NCBI RefSeq assembly: GCF_001076885.1
Contig: NZ_JVDT01000084.1
Location: forward strand, 1-64,000
Origin: Bacillus sp. 522_BSPC
GTDB lineage: Bacteria > Bacillota > Bacilli > Bacillales > Cytobacillaceae
Length of the DNA: 64,000 bases
Reading direction: 5' to 3'
Made by a program: the position numbers and the translations under genes. Positions 19,035 through 27,415 of this stretch are shown here, piece after piece. Position 1 is the first letter of the stretch. Every line of letters starts with the position of its first letter. Under the pieces are notes generated by a model, which made no database searches, was not told the origin of the DNA, and saw only the letters and a list, made by a program, of their open reading frames with translations.

Positions 19035-19817
19035 ATGGATTTATTAACGAAAACAAGAAAAATAAACGCAATGCTGCAAAGAGCTGCAGGTAAGCCAGTA
19101 AACTTTAAGGAAATGTCTGAAACGTTAAGTGACGTTATCGAAGCAAATATTTTCGTTGTGAGCAGAAGAGGGAAATTACTAGGGTTTGCAGTTAATCAGC
19201 AAATTGAAAATGATCGCATGAAAAAGATGCTTGAAGATCGCCAATTCCCAGAGGAATATACAAATAGCTTGTTTAACATTCAAACAACTTCAAGTAATTT
19301 AGAAATCGAAAGTGAGTATACTGCTTTCCCAGTTGAGAATAAAGAATTATTTGCGAAAGGTCTTACTACCATTGTACCTATTATCGGTGGTGGCGAAAGA
19401 CTTGGAACATTAATTCTTGCAAGATTACAAGAACAATTCCATGATGATGATTTAATTCTTGCAGAATATGGTGCTACAGTAGTTGGAATGGAAATTCTTC
19501 GTGAAAAAGCAGAAGAAATCGAAGAAGAAGCAAGAAGCAAAGCTGTTGTTCAAATGGCGATCAGCTCTTTATCTTATAGTGAATTAGAAGCAATCGAGCA
19601 TATTTTTGAAGAGTTAAATGGTAACGAAGGTTTATTAGTAGCTTCTAAAATTGCAGACCGTGTTGGTATTACAAGATCTGTGATTGTAAATGCATTGCGT
19701 AAATTAGAAAGTGCTGGCGTTATTGAGTCGCGTTCTTTAGGAATGAAAGGTACTTATATTAAAGTGCTAAATGACAAGTTCTTATTAGAGCTTGAGAAAT
19801 TAAAAACAAATAAATAA
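19035..19817 (+). CDS. codY: GTP- and branched-chain-amino-acid-sensing repressor CodY
   Basis: A 260-residue global regulator of the stationary-phase transition. The N-terminal GAF domain (about 1-150) binds isoleucine, leucine and valine. The C-terminal winged helix-turn-helix lies at about 200-245 ([23 protein letters not shown]). AGGAGG precedes the ATG. A strong terminator follows, and the fla/che cluster, a known CodY target in B. subtilis, comes next with a CodY box in its leader. Confidence 0.98.
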   Translation: MDLLTKTRKINAMLQRAAGKPVNFKEMSETLSDVIEANIFVVSRRGKLLGFAVNQQIENDRMKKMLEDRQFPEEYTNSLFNIQTTSSNLEIESEYTAFPVENKELFAKGLTTIVPIIGGGERLGTLILARLQEQFHDDDLILAEYGATVVGMEILREKAEEIEEEARSKAVVQMAISSLSYSELEAIEHIFEELNGNEGLLVASKIADRVGITRSVIVNALRKLESAGVIESRSLGMKGTYIKVLNDKFLLELEKLKTNK

Positions 19818-19858
19818 AAAGTATCTATTGAATATTCATTAATAAAACAGATGACGAT

Positions 19859-19896
19859 AAAAAACCTTTTCAAATCATTGGAAAGGTTTTTTTGCG
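19859..19896 (+). terminator. Intrinsic terminator after codY
   Basis: A stem of A6-CC-T3 against A3-GG-T6 (about 19859-19869 with 19882-19892), followed by further Ts. It separates codY from the motility cluster. Confidence 0.88.
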
Positions 19897-20181
19897 TTAT
19901 ATGAGCAGGAAGAAAGATTAACATGTTGGTTCGATTATACTATTAGCTATCGTTCGACAAAAACTGCGGATTTTCCAATTATTTTTCATTTACATTACAG
20001 AGTAGCAACATGTATATTTGTCTACGTAGCCAATTAATCATATCGATTAGTAACTAATAACCATGAAAATAGTAACGGTAAAGGTTCGAAAAACACCAAC
20101 TCATACCCGTTTTTAGGAATAATTATGTCAATTATGAACTAAAATAGGTAAAAAGCATCATTAAAATTATCCTCTTTTCCA

Positions 20182-20210
20182 TAGACATATTATTGCAAAT
20201 TCATTAAAAT
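20182..20210 (+). promoter_or_regulatory. Sigma-A promoter of the fla/che operon
   Basis: TAGACA at 20182-20187, a 17-base spacer, and TAAAAT at 20205-20210, 82 bases before flgB. The gap from 19897 to 20181 is AT-rich and shows no other clear feature; I found no convincing sigma-D promoter (TAAA, about 15 bases, GCCGATAT) in it. Confidence 0.7.
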
Positions 20211-20256
20211 TAAATCTATCATGTAAAAAAAACGTCACAAAAAAACAAAATTCAAC

Positions 20257-20271
20257 AATTTTCTCAAAATT
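20257..20271. promoter_or_regulatory. CodY box in the fla/che leader
   Basis: AATTTTCTCAAAATT differs from the CodY consensus AATTTTCWGAAAATT at one base of 15. It lies downstream of the promoter and 21 bases before flgB, where bound CodY would block transcription. Confidence 0.75.
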
Positions 20272-20292
20272 CGTTTCTCGAGGTGTAAAAAA

Positions 20293-20673
20293 TTGAATCT
20301 TTTTTCTAATACAATAACAACCTTAGAAAATGCAATAAATTATTCTAATCAAAAACAAAAGGTTATAGCACAAAATATAGCAAATGTAGATACACCAAAC
20401 TATAAAGCGAAGACAGTGACTTTTAAAGATTCGTTATCTAGTGCTATGAATGCAAATGTCACAAATAGTAAGCATATGTCTTTTTCCGCTAACAATGCTT
20501 CAACAACAGTCGTTTCCAAAAGTGGAGTTACTTATAATAACAGCGGTAATAGTGTAGATATGGATAAAGAAATGACAGACCTTGCGACAAACCAAATATA
20601 TTACAATGCGTTAATTGATCGAATTAGTGGGAAATTTAGTTCGCTTGAAAATGTAATTAGAGGAGGGAAGTAA
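20293..20673 (+). CDS. flgB: Flagellar rod protein FlgB
   Basis: A 126-residue proximal rod protein, the first gene of the motility operon. The N-terminal helix with the flagellar rod signature (AQNIANVDTPNYKAK) and the C-terminal amphipathic helix are present. The start is a TTG at 20293 with GAGGTG upstream, matching the conserved N-terminus. flgC begins two bases after the stop. Confidence 0.96.
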   Translation: MNLFSNTITTLENAINYSNQKQKVIAQNIANVDTPNYKAKTVTFKDSLSSAMNANVTNSKHMSFSANNASTTVVSKSGVTYNNSGNSVDMDKEMTDLATNQIYYNALIDRISGKFSSLENVIRGGK

Positions 20674-20675
20674 AC

Positions 20676-21128
20676 ATGACTATTTTTAATAGTATAAACA
20701 CTACTGCCTCTGCTTTAACTGCTCAACGGTTAAGAATGGATGTTATATCTTCCAATATGGCAAATGTAGATACAACAAGAGGTAAATTAGTAGATGGAGA
20801 GTGGGAGCCATACAAACGAAAACAAGTTGTTTTTCAAGAGCAAGAAGGTTCGTTTGCTTCCCATTTGAATGCTGCAAGAGGAACAAGCTCAGATACAGGT
20901 TCAGGAGTTAAGGTATCTAAAATTGTAGAGGACGAAACACCATTTGAGATGGTTTATGATCCGGAAAATCCAGATGCAGATGAAAATGGGTATGTAAGTA
21001 TGCCGAATGTAGATCCTTTGCGGGAAATGGTTGATTTAATGAGTGCCTCTAGGTCATATGAAGCCAATGTCACTGTTTTAAATGCTTCTAAGAGTATGTT
21101 AATGAAAACATTAGAAATTGGTAAATAA
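20676..21128 (+). CDS. flgC: Flagellar rod protein FlgC
   Basis: A 150-residue rod protein. The N-terminal rod signature (MDVISSNMANVDTTRG) and the C-terminal MVDLMSASRSYEANVTVLN motif, shared by axial flagellar proteins, are clear. GGAGGG precedes the ATG. Confidence 0.97.
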   Translation: MTIFNSINTTASALTAQRLRMDVISSNMANVDTTRGKLVDGEWEPYKRKQVVFQEQEGSFASHLNAARGTSSDTGSGVKVSKIVEDETPFEMVYDPENPDADENGYVSMPNVDPLREMVDLMSASRSYEANVTVLNASKSMLMKTLEIGK

Positions 21129-21148
21129 AAACGAATAGGAGTAATGAA

Positions 21149-21457
21149 ATGGAACCTTTAAATTTTTCTGCAGTATCTTCTGCATTTCCATTAACAAATA
21201 CAGCAACTACTAATAAAACATCTGTTGCAAATACACAAAAAAACTTTGCGTCCTTTTTAAAAGAATCCATTAACAGTGTGAACCAGGCACAAAATGAATC
21301 AGATGCGCTAACAAATAAGCTAGCAAGAGGAGAAAACGTCGATTTATCTCAAGTAATGATCGCATCTCAAAAGGCTAGCATCACGATGCAAGCTACAATG
21401 GAAATACGTAATAAAGCAGTAGAAGCTTATCAGGAAATAATGCGAATGTCAGTGTAA
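21149..21457 (+). CDS. fliE: Flagellar hook-basal body protein FliE
   Basis: A 102-residue adaptor between the MS ring and the rod. The Asn- and Thr-rich N-terminus is followed by the conserved helical part (SFLKESINSVNQAQNES, LSQVMIASQKASITMQ, RNKAVEAYQEIMRM). A longer gap of 184 bases follows before fliF. Confidence 0.95.
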   Translation: MEPLNFSAVSSAFPLTNTATTNKTSVANTQKNFASFLKESINSVNQAQNESDALTNKLARGENVDLSQVMIASQKASITMQATMEIRNKAVEAYQEIMRMSV

Positions 21458-21499
21458 TAGTAAGAATGTTTTCAATAAACGAAGTTGGAGGATAAGAGG

Positions 21500-21533
21500 T
21501 AACTCCCTTCCTCTCCGTAAAAAGCAAGTGTCC
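21500..21533. repeat. Short diverged copy of the 53.6-kb intergenic repeat
   Basis: The stretch CTCCC...CTCTCC followed by AAAAAGCAAGTGT in the fliE-fliF gap resembles 53653-53691 with one short gap and a few changes. The rest of the 184-base gap (21458-21641) shows no terminator or promoter that I can support. Confidence 0.45.
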
Positions 21534-21641
21534 ATGCGATTAATGGGCTTCGTTGAAAAAGAAACACTCATGAGAAAACTGATGACATAAAAAGATGGGC
21601 GGTTATTACCTAAACAAAATTACGGTAGCCGGGGGAAGAGA

Positions 21642-23228
21642 ATGAAAGAGAATCTAAATAAAATATTTAATCCTTTAAAAGAGTATTGGCAAAGTCGTTC
21701 GAAAAAGCAAAAGACTGTGATAACAAGTAGTGGACTTTTGCTTCTTCTAGTTGTTATATTTTCAGTTTATTTTTTTACGAGAGTAACACTAGTGCCACTT
21801 TACAGTAATTTAACACCTTCAGAAACAGGAGCAATCAAAGAGAGTCTTGATAGTAGAGGTATAACTTCTGAAATTTCTAATGGGGGTACGGTTATTAGTG
21901 TTCCAGAAGAAGTAGTAGATACATTGAAAGTTGAACTTGCAGCAGAAGGAATACCGCAGTCAGGTAGCATAGACTACTCCTTTTTTAGCGAAAACGCAAG
22001 CTTTGGAATGACAGATAATGAATTTAATGTATTAAAATTAGATGCCCTCCAGACAGAAATCGCAAACCTAATAAAAGGTGTGGATGGGATTAATGACGCG
22101 AATGTTGTTATCACTTTACCAGAAGAAAGTGTATTCGTTTCTGATCAAGGAGGAGAAGCTACAGCCTCTATCGTGTTAAATACAAAACCAGGCTATAACT
22201 TCTCAGAAAATCAAATAAAAGGGTTATATACACTCGTGTCCAAAAGTGTACCAAACCTTCCTACAGATAATATCGTCATTACTAACCAAACCTTTGAGTA
22301 TTTTGACTTAAATTCTTCGAATAATTCTGCCACAGATACTTTTACCGCGCAAAATAATGTGAAAAAACAAATTGAACGTGATATTCAAAGACAAGTACAA
22401 ACCATGCTAGGGACGTTAATGGGGCAAGATAAGGTCGTTGTATCTGTTACTGCTGATATTGACTTTACCCAAGAAAACAGAGAAGAAAACCTAGTAACGC
22501 CTGTTGATGAAGAAAATATGGCAGGGATTGAAATAAGCGCTCAAAATATTACGGAAACATATACAGGTGAAAATGCTGCTAATGGCGGAGTTGTCCAGGC
22601 AGAAGACGAGACAGATACAACAACTTATAATTCAGAAACAGGATCCGGTAATGGGGACTATGAAAAAGTTGAACAAACCGTAAATAGTGAAGTAAATCGT
22701 ATAAAAAAACAAATTGTTGAAAGTCCATATAAAATTCGTGATTTAGGTATACAAGTCATGGTAGAACCACCTGATGCTAATGATACTACTTCCTTACCAC
22801 AGGAAAGCATTGATGATATTTCCAATATTTTAGGGACGATTGTTCGTACATCTATTGATAAAACGTCAACTGGTGGAGAACTTACAGATGAAGATATCCA
22901 AAGCAAGATTGCTGTGTCCGTTCAGCCGTTCAATGGAAAAATACAAGCAACAGAAGTAGTACAAACATCGATTCCTTGGTGGATTTATGCTGTTGGAGGA
23001 GCATTGCTTGCGATTATTATTCTATTAATCTTCTTATTTATGAATGCAAGAAAGAAAAAGAAACAAGAAGATGTGGAAGAAATTATTCAACCAGTTACTC
23101 CTGTTAAGGATATCAATGAAGAACAAGAAAATGAGGGGTCAATCAGAAGAAAGCAGCTTGAAAAAATGGCAAAAGAAAAACCAGAGGAATTTGCAAAATT
23201 ACTACGTACATGGATAACAGAAGATTAA
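21642..23228 (+). CDS. fliF: Flagellar MS-ring protein FliF
   Basis: A 528-residue MS-ring protein in the cytoplasmic membrane. There are two membrane segments, at about 27-48 and 443-466, with a large extracytoplasmic part between them that contains the ring-building motifs (VPLYSNLTPSETGAI, ANVVITLPEESVF). The C-terminal cytoplasmic tail (about 490-528) binds FliG. GGGGGAAGAG precedes the ATG. Confidence 0.97.
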   Translation: MKENLNKIFNPLKEYWQSRSKKQKTVITSSGLLLLLVVIFSVYFFTRVTLVPLYSNLTPSETGAIKESLDSRGITSEISNGGTVISVPEEVVDTLKVELAAEGIPQSGSIDYSFFSENASFGMTDNEFNVLKLDALQTEIANLIKGVDGINDANVVITLPEESVFVSDQGGEATASIVLNTKPGYNFSENQIKGLYTLVSKSVPNLPTDNIVITNQTFEYFDLNSSNNSATDTFTAQNNVKKQIERDIQRQVQTMLGTLMGQDKVVVSVTADIDFTQENREENLVTPVDEENMAGIEISAQNITETYTGENAANGGVVQAEDETDTTTYNSETGSGNGDYEKVEQTVNSEVNRIKKQIVESPYKIRDLGIQVMVEPPDANDTTSLPQESIDDISNILGTIVRTSIDKTSTGGELTDEDIQSKIAVSVQPFNGKIQATEVVQTSIPWWIYAVGGALLAIIILLIFLFMNARKKKKQEDVEEIIQPVTPVKDINEEQENEGSIRRKQLEKMAKEKPEEFAKLLRTWITED

Positions 23229-23241
23229 GGAGTGTTGTTAA

Positions 23242-24258
23242 ATGGCAAGAAAAGAATCAAATGAATTATCCGGCAAGCAAAAGGCAGCCATTCTCCTTAT
23301 ATCATTAGGTCCTGATGTTGCAGCTTCGGTTTATAAACATTTAAGTGAGGATGAAATTGAACGATTATCACTTGAGATATCAGGAGTTAGAAAAGTGGAG
23401 AATACTTCTAAAGAAACGGTGTTAGAAGAATTTCATAATATTGCACTTGCTCAAGATTATATTTCTCAAGGCGGTATTGGATATGCAAAAACGGTGTTGG
23501 AGAAGGCTCTTGGAGAAGAACAAGCGTCTATCATCTTAAACAGATTAACTTCTTCTCTCCAAGTAAGACCTTTTGATTTTGCGAGAAAAGCCGATCCGAG
23601 CCAAATATTAAATTTTATTCAAAATGAACATCCACAGACAATTGCTCTTATCTTATCGTATTTGGATCCAACGCAAGCAGGGCAAATTCTATCTGAACTG
23701 CCACAGGAAGTACAAGCAGATATTGCCAGAAGAATTGCGGTAATGGATAGTACTTCACCAGAAATAATTAATGAAGTGGAACAAGTTTTAGAAAGAAAGC
23801 TATCTAGCACTGTTACACAAGACTATACACAAACGGGTGGCATTGAAGCTGTCGTTGAAGTGCTAAATGGAGTAGACAGAGCAACAGAACGGACGATTTT
23901 AGACGCGCTTGAAATTCAAGATCCAGAATTAGCAGAAGAAATTAAGAAGAGAATGTTTGTCTTTGAGGATATTGTTACATTGGATAACAGAGCAATCCAA
24001 AGAATTATTCGTGATTGTGAAAATGAAGATCTTATGCTTGCTCTTAAAGTTTCTGGAGATGAAGTGAAAGAGATTGTCTATAGCAATATGTCGACAAGAA
24101 TGGCTGAATCCTTTAAAGAAGAAATGGAATTTATGGGGCCAGTTCGCTTAAAGGATGTAGAAGAAGCACAATCAAGAATTGTTGCAGTTATTAGACGACT
24201 TGAGGATGCTGGAGAAATTGTAGTTGCCCGCGGCGGAGGAGATGATATCATTGTCTAG
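23242..24258 (+). CDS. fliG: Flagellar motor switch protein FliG
   Basis: A 338-residue rotor protein of the C ring that meets the stator. It has three armadillo-like domains; EHPQTIALILSYL, the MFVFEDIVTLDNRAIQRI stretch and the charged torque helix near residues 280-310 are typical. It starts after AAGGAG, and its 3' end overlaps fliH. Confidence 0.98.
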   Translation: MARKESNELSGKQKAAILLISLGPDVAASVYKHLSEDEIERLSLEISGVRKVENTSKETVLEEFHNIALAQDYISQGGIGYAKTVLEKALGEEQASIILNRLTSSLQVRPFDFARKADPSQILNFIQNEHPQTIALILSYLDPTQAGQILSELPQEVQADIARRIAVMDSTSPEIINEVEQVLERKLSSTVTQDYTQTGGIEAVVEVLNGVDRATERTILDALEIQDPELAEEIKKRMFVFEDIVTLDNRAIQRIIRDCENEDLMLALKVSGDEVKEIVYSNMSTRMAESFKEEMEFMGPVRLKDVEEAQSRIVAVIRRLEDAGEIVVARGGGDDIIV

Positions 24259-25015
24259 GTTAATTAAGTCAAGATATTCCAATCCTGATGCTAAGAAAGA
24301 GAAACTAATTTCAATTAAGTATATAGATACCTTCGATTCTGACTTTGAACAATCAAGGGAAGTAACACAAACGGAATATAACAACATAATAGCTACTGCA
24401 CAGAAAGAAGCAGAAGAAATAAAGAGACTCGCCTTAGCTGAAGCTGAACAAATAAGTCTTCAGCTTTCAGAAGAAAGGCAAAATTGGGAATTAGAAAAAG
24501 CACAATTAATAGAAAACGCGAAGCAAGACGGCTATCAGGCAGGATTTGAGACAGGTAAAAACGCTGGATACAAGGAAGCATATAGTTATATCCAACAAGC
24601 GAAGGATACTGTAATAGCATCCAAGACAGATTATGAAAAGTATCTACAATCTGCTGAAAGCACTATTTTAGAGCTAGCTATTGAAGTGGCAGGGAAAATA
24701 ATGAACAACAAGATAAAGGAAGACGAGCAACATTTCATTCCTCTTGTCCAGCATGCCTTAAAAGAAGTAAGAAAACAAAGAGAAATACAATTACATGTTA
24801 ACCCTATCCATTACGAAATGGTAGTAGCAGAAAAAGAGGAGCTGCTCCAATTATTTCCGATAAAGCCTAGTCTATTTATTTTTCCGGATGAATCAATGGA
24901 GGAAAATGGCTGTATCATTGAAACAGCAACTGGTCGTTTGGATGCTAGTGTAGATACACAATTACTCATGATTAAAGAAACACTACTTGAAATATTGGAG
25001 AGTGAGGAAGGATGA
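24251..25015 (+). CDS. fliH: Flagellar export ATPase regulator FliH
   Basis: A 254-residue FliH that holds FliI near the export gate. It has a long central coiled coil (about 50-110, rich in E, A, Q and K) and a C-terminal V-ATPase E-subunit-like domain (EVAGKIMNNKIKEDEQHFIPL, MEENGCIIETATGRLDASVD). The TTG at 24251 is preferred because GGAGGA lies at 24235-24240; an ATG at 24242 is too close to that site. The coding region overlaps the end of fliG by eight bases and fliI by four. Confidence 0.9.
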   Translation: MSRLIKSRYSNPDAKKEKLISIKYIDTFDSDFEQSREVTQTEYNNIIATAQKEAEEIKRLALAEAEQISLQLSEERQNWELEKAQLIENAKQDGYQAGFETGKNAGYKEAYSYIQQAKDTVIASKTDYEKYLQSAESTILELAIEVAGKIMNNKIKEDEQHFIPLVQHALKEVRKQREIQLHVNPIHYEMVVAEKEELLQLFPIKPSLFIFPDESMEENGCIIETATGRLDASVDTQLLMIKETLLEILESEEG

Positions 25016-26328
25016 AAGCACAGGCTTTATTAAGCACCATTTCGTCCATTGACTCTTATAAGCAATATGGTCGTGTGAAAAAAGTAGTCGGATTAATGAT
25101 AGAGTCACAAGGTCCAGAAAGCTCGATTGGGGATGTTTGCAATATTCATATTGGCACAAAGCATAAACGGATCATTAAAGCAGAAGTGGTCGGATTTAAT
25201 GATGAAAATATTATTTTGATGCCATACACAACAGTTAATGATATTTCACCAGGGTGCCTAGTTGAAGCTTCTTCTGAGCCATTAGAAATAAAGGTTGGAC
25301 CAGGATTAATCGGAATGGCTGTTGATGCATTAGGAGTGCCTTTAGATGGTTCGTTGCTGCCAAAAGGGTTAAAGTCTGTTCCAATTGATCAGGAGCCCCC
25401 TAACCCAATGACAAGACCACCTATATCTCAATCGATGGAAGTGGGTGTTCGATTAATTGATGGGCTACTAACGGTCGGAACTGGCCAAAGACTTGGGATT
25501 TTTGCAGGTAGTGGTGTCGGAAAAAGTACGTTATTGGGAATGATTGCACGAAATACAAAAGCAGATTTGAATGTTATTGCTTTAATTGGAGAACGTGGAA
25601 GAGAAGTACGTGAATTTATTGAACGTGATTTAGGACCAGAAGGTTTAAAAAGGTCGATTGTTGTCGTTGCGACATCTGATCAGCCAGCACTAATGAGAAT
25701 AAAGGGTGCTTATACAGCTACAGCCATTGCAGAGTATTTTCGAGATAAGGGGTTAAACGTCATGCTGATGATGGATTCTGTTACACGGGTAGCAATGGCA
25801 CAACGGGAAGTCGGTCTAGCTATTGGAGAACCACCAACTACGAAAGGGTATACCCCTTCTGTATTTGCGATACTGCCTAAGCTTTTAGAACGAACAGGGA
25901 CAAATGAATATGGTAGTATAACAGCCTTTTATACCGTATTAGTTGATGGGGATGATATGAATGAACCAATCGCAGATACGGTGCGTGGAATCTTGGATGG
26001 GCATTATGTCTTAGATCGGGCGCTTGCGAATAAAGGACAATATCCAGCCGTCAATGTCCTGAAGAGTGTTAGTCGGGTAATGAATCATATAGTGCCCAAA
26101 GAACATGTGAAAGCTGCAGAGCGATTGCGGGAGCTTCTTAGTACCTATATGAATTCCGAAGATTTAATCAATATAGGTGCTTATAAGAAAGGTTCTTCTA
26201 AAGAAATCGATACGGCAATTCGATTGTATCCAAGTATTCTATCTTATATAAAGCAGGCTACAGATGAGAAGGTTTCAATTGAGGAAAGCCTCCATTCCTT
26301 ATTAACTTTAATTGGAACTGAGGGATAA
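25012..26328 (+). CDS. fliI: Flagellum-specific ATPase FliI
   Basis: A 438-residue type III export ATPase, homologous to F1 beta. The P-loop is GSGVGKST in the stretch at 166-173; IGERGREVREFIE and MMDSVTRVAMAQREVGLA follow. The N-terminal FliH-interacting region and the C-terminal helical domain are complete. The start overlaps the fliH stop. Confidence 0.98.
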   Translation: MKAQALLSTISSIDSYKQYGRVKKVVGLMIESQGPESSIGDVCNIHIGTKHKRIIKAEVVGFNDENIILMPYTTVNDISPGCLVEASSEPLEIKVGPGLIGMAVDALGVPLDGSLLPKGLKSVPIDQEPPNPMTRPPISQSMEVGVRLIDGLLTVGTGQRLGIFAGSGVGKSTLLGMIARNTKADLNVIALIGERGREVREFIERDLGPEGLKRSIVVVATSDQPALMRIKGAYTATAIAEYFRDKGLNVMLMMDSVTRVAMAQREVGLAIGEPPTTKGYTPSVFAILPKLLERTGTNEYGSITAFYTVLVDGDDMNEPIADTVRGILDGHYVLDRALANKGQYPAVNVLKSVSRVMNHIVPKEHVKAAERLRELLSTYMNSEDLINIGAYKKGSSKEIDTAIRLYPSILSYIKQATDEKVSIEESLHSLLTLIGTEG

Positions 26329-26331
26329 AAG

Positions 26332-26784
26332 ATGAGTTATCAATTTAAATTTGAAAAAATCTTAACTATTCGAGAAAGAGAAAAAGAAGAAGCTAGCTCG
26401 GCTTATAATCAATCAGTAACTAGATTTGAAGAGGCTGCTGAAAAACTGTATGAGCTATTAAAAAGAAAAGAAGAGCTAGAAGCATATCAAGCTGACAAAA
26501 TGGCGACAGGTTTATCTGTTCAAGAAATTAGACATCACCAGCAATTTGTGGGCAATTTAACAAAAACTATCGAACATGCACAAAAAATGGTGCAAAATGC
26601 ACGAAATTCGATGGTTTATTTTCAAGAAAAAATGCTAGAAAAAAATATCGAAGTCAAAAAATTTGTGAAGATAAAAGAAAAAGATCATTCCAATTATTTA
26701 GCGTTAGAAAAAGCAGAAGAGGCAAAACAAATGGACGATATTTCGCTTCAACAATATATGCAACATGAAAAGGTGGGTGGTTAA
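26332..26784 (+). CDS. fliJ: Flagellar export chaperone FliJ
   Basis: A 150-residue, almost fully helical coiled-coil protein, the gamma-subunit-like stalk of the export ATPase and an escort for unloaded chaperones. The N-terminus YQFKFEKILTIREREKE is the family signature. It is packed between fliI and ylxF without gaps. Confidence 0.93.
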   Translation: MSYQFKFEKILTIREREKEEASSAYNQSVTRFEEAAEKLYELLKRKEELEAYQADKMATGLSVQEIRHHQQFVGNLTKTIEHAQKMVQNARNSMVYFQEKMLEKNIEVKKFVKIKEKDHSNYLALEKAEEAKQMDDISLQQYMQHEKVGG

Positions 26785-27381
26785 ATGGAAAACTCATGGG
26801 AAGAAAAAAAGAAGCCATTTAATTTTTTCCAGCGTTTTCTTATGGTTGCTATCATTCCAAGCCTGTTTGCAGTCATTGTCCTTGTGTTATTGCTCATGTA
26901 TTCGGGAGCAGATATTGCAGAAAAGGGAAAAGAGTTACTAAATACGATTCCTTTTCTAAATGAAGAAAAAAAGTCGACGGATAAATTGCTAGAAAATAAT
27001 AAAAATACGATTGTCTCCTTACAAACAAAGCTGGAAGAACGGGAAGAGCAAATAAAATCGTTAGAGTCCCAGTTAGAAAACAGTGAAAATAGAATTCAAT
27101 CTGTCAATTCGGAAAAAGAAAAATTACAGAGTGAGCTAACTTCTCTTCAGTCTGCTCAAGAAGAAACAAAAAAGGCAGTTGCTGAAATTGTGAAGACATA
27201 TGATACAATGTCGCCTAAAAATGCTGCGGCCATCTTGTCAGAAATGAGTGAAAGCGAAGCATTGAAAATTTTGGCAGAGCTTAAACCAGCAAAACTTGCG
27301 TCGATATTAGAGAAAATGGAACCATCCATTGCTTCAAAATATACGGAGCTTTTAGCCGCTAATACAACGGTAAATCCTTAA
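26785..27381 (+). CDS. ylxF: YlxF, MotE/MgtE-N-like flagellar cluster protein
   Basis: A 198-residue membrane protein. One membrane span lies at about 16-40, a coiled coil at about 65-130, and a C-terminal helical domain like the MgtE intracellular N domain (YDTMSPKNAAAILSEM, SILEKMEPSIASKY) follows. Related MotE proteins help assemble stators in other bacteria; the role in Bacillus is not established. It is placed directly after fliJ. Confidence 0.88.
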   Translation: MENSWEEKKKPFNFFQRFLMVAIIPSLFAVIVLVLLLMYSGADIAEKGKELLNTIPFLNEEKKSTDKLLENNKNTIVSLQTKLEEREEQIKSLESQLENSENRIQSVNSEKEKLQSELTSLQSAQEETKKAVAEIVKTYDTMSPKNAAAILSEMSESEALKILAELKPAKLASILEKMEPSIASKYTELLAANTTVNP

Positions 27382-27415
27382 GTAAAAGGTTTTCGACTTG
27401 AAAGGGGGTGAAAAA

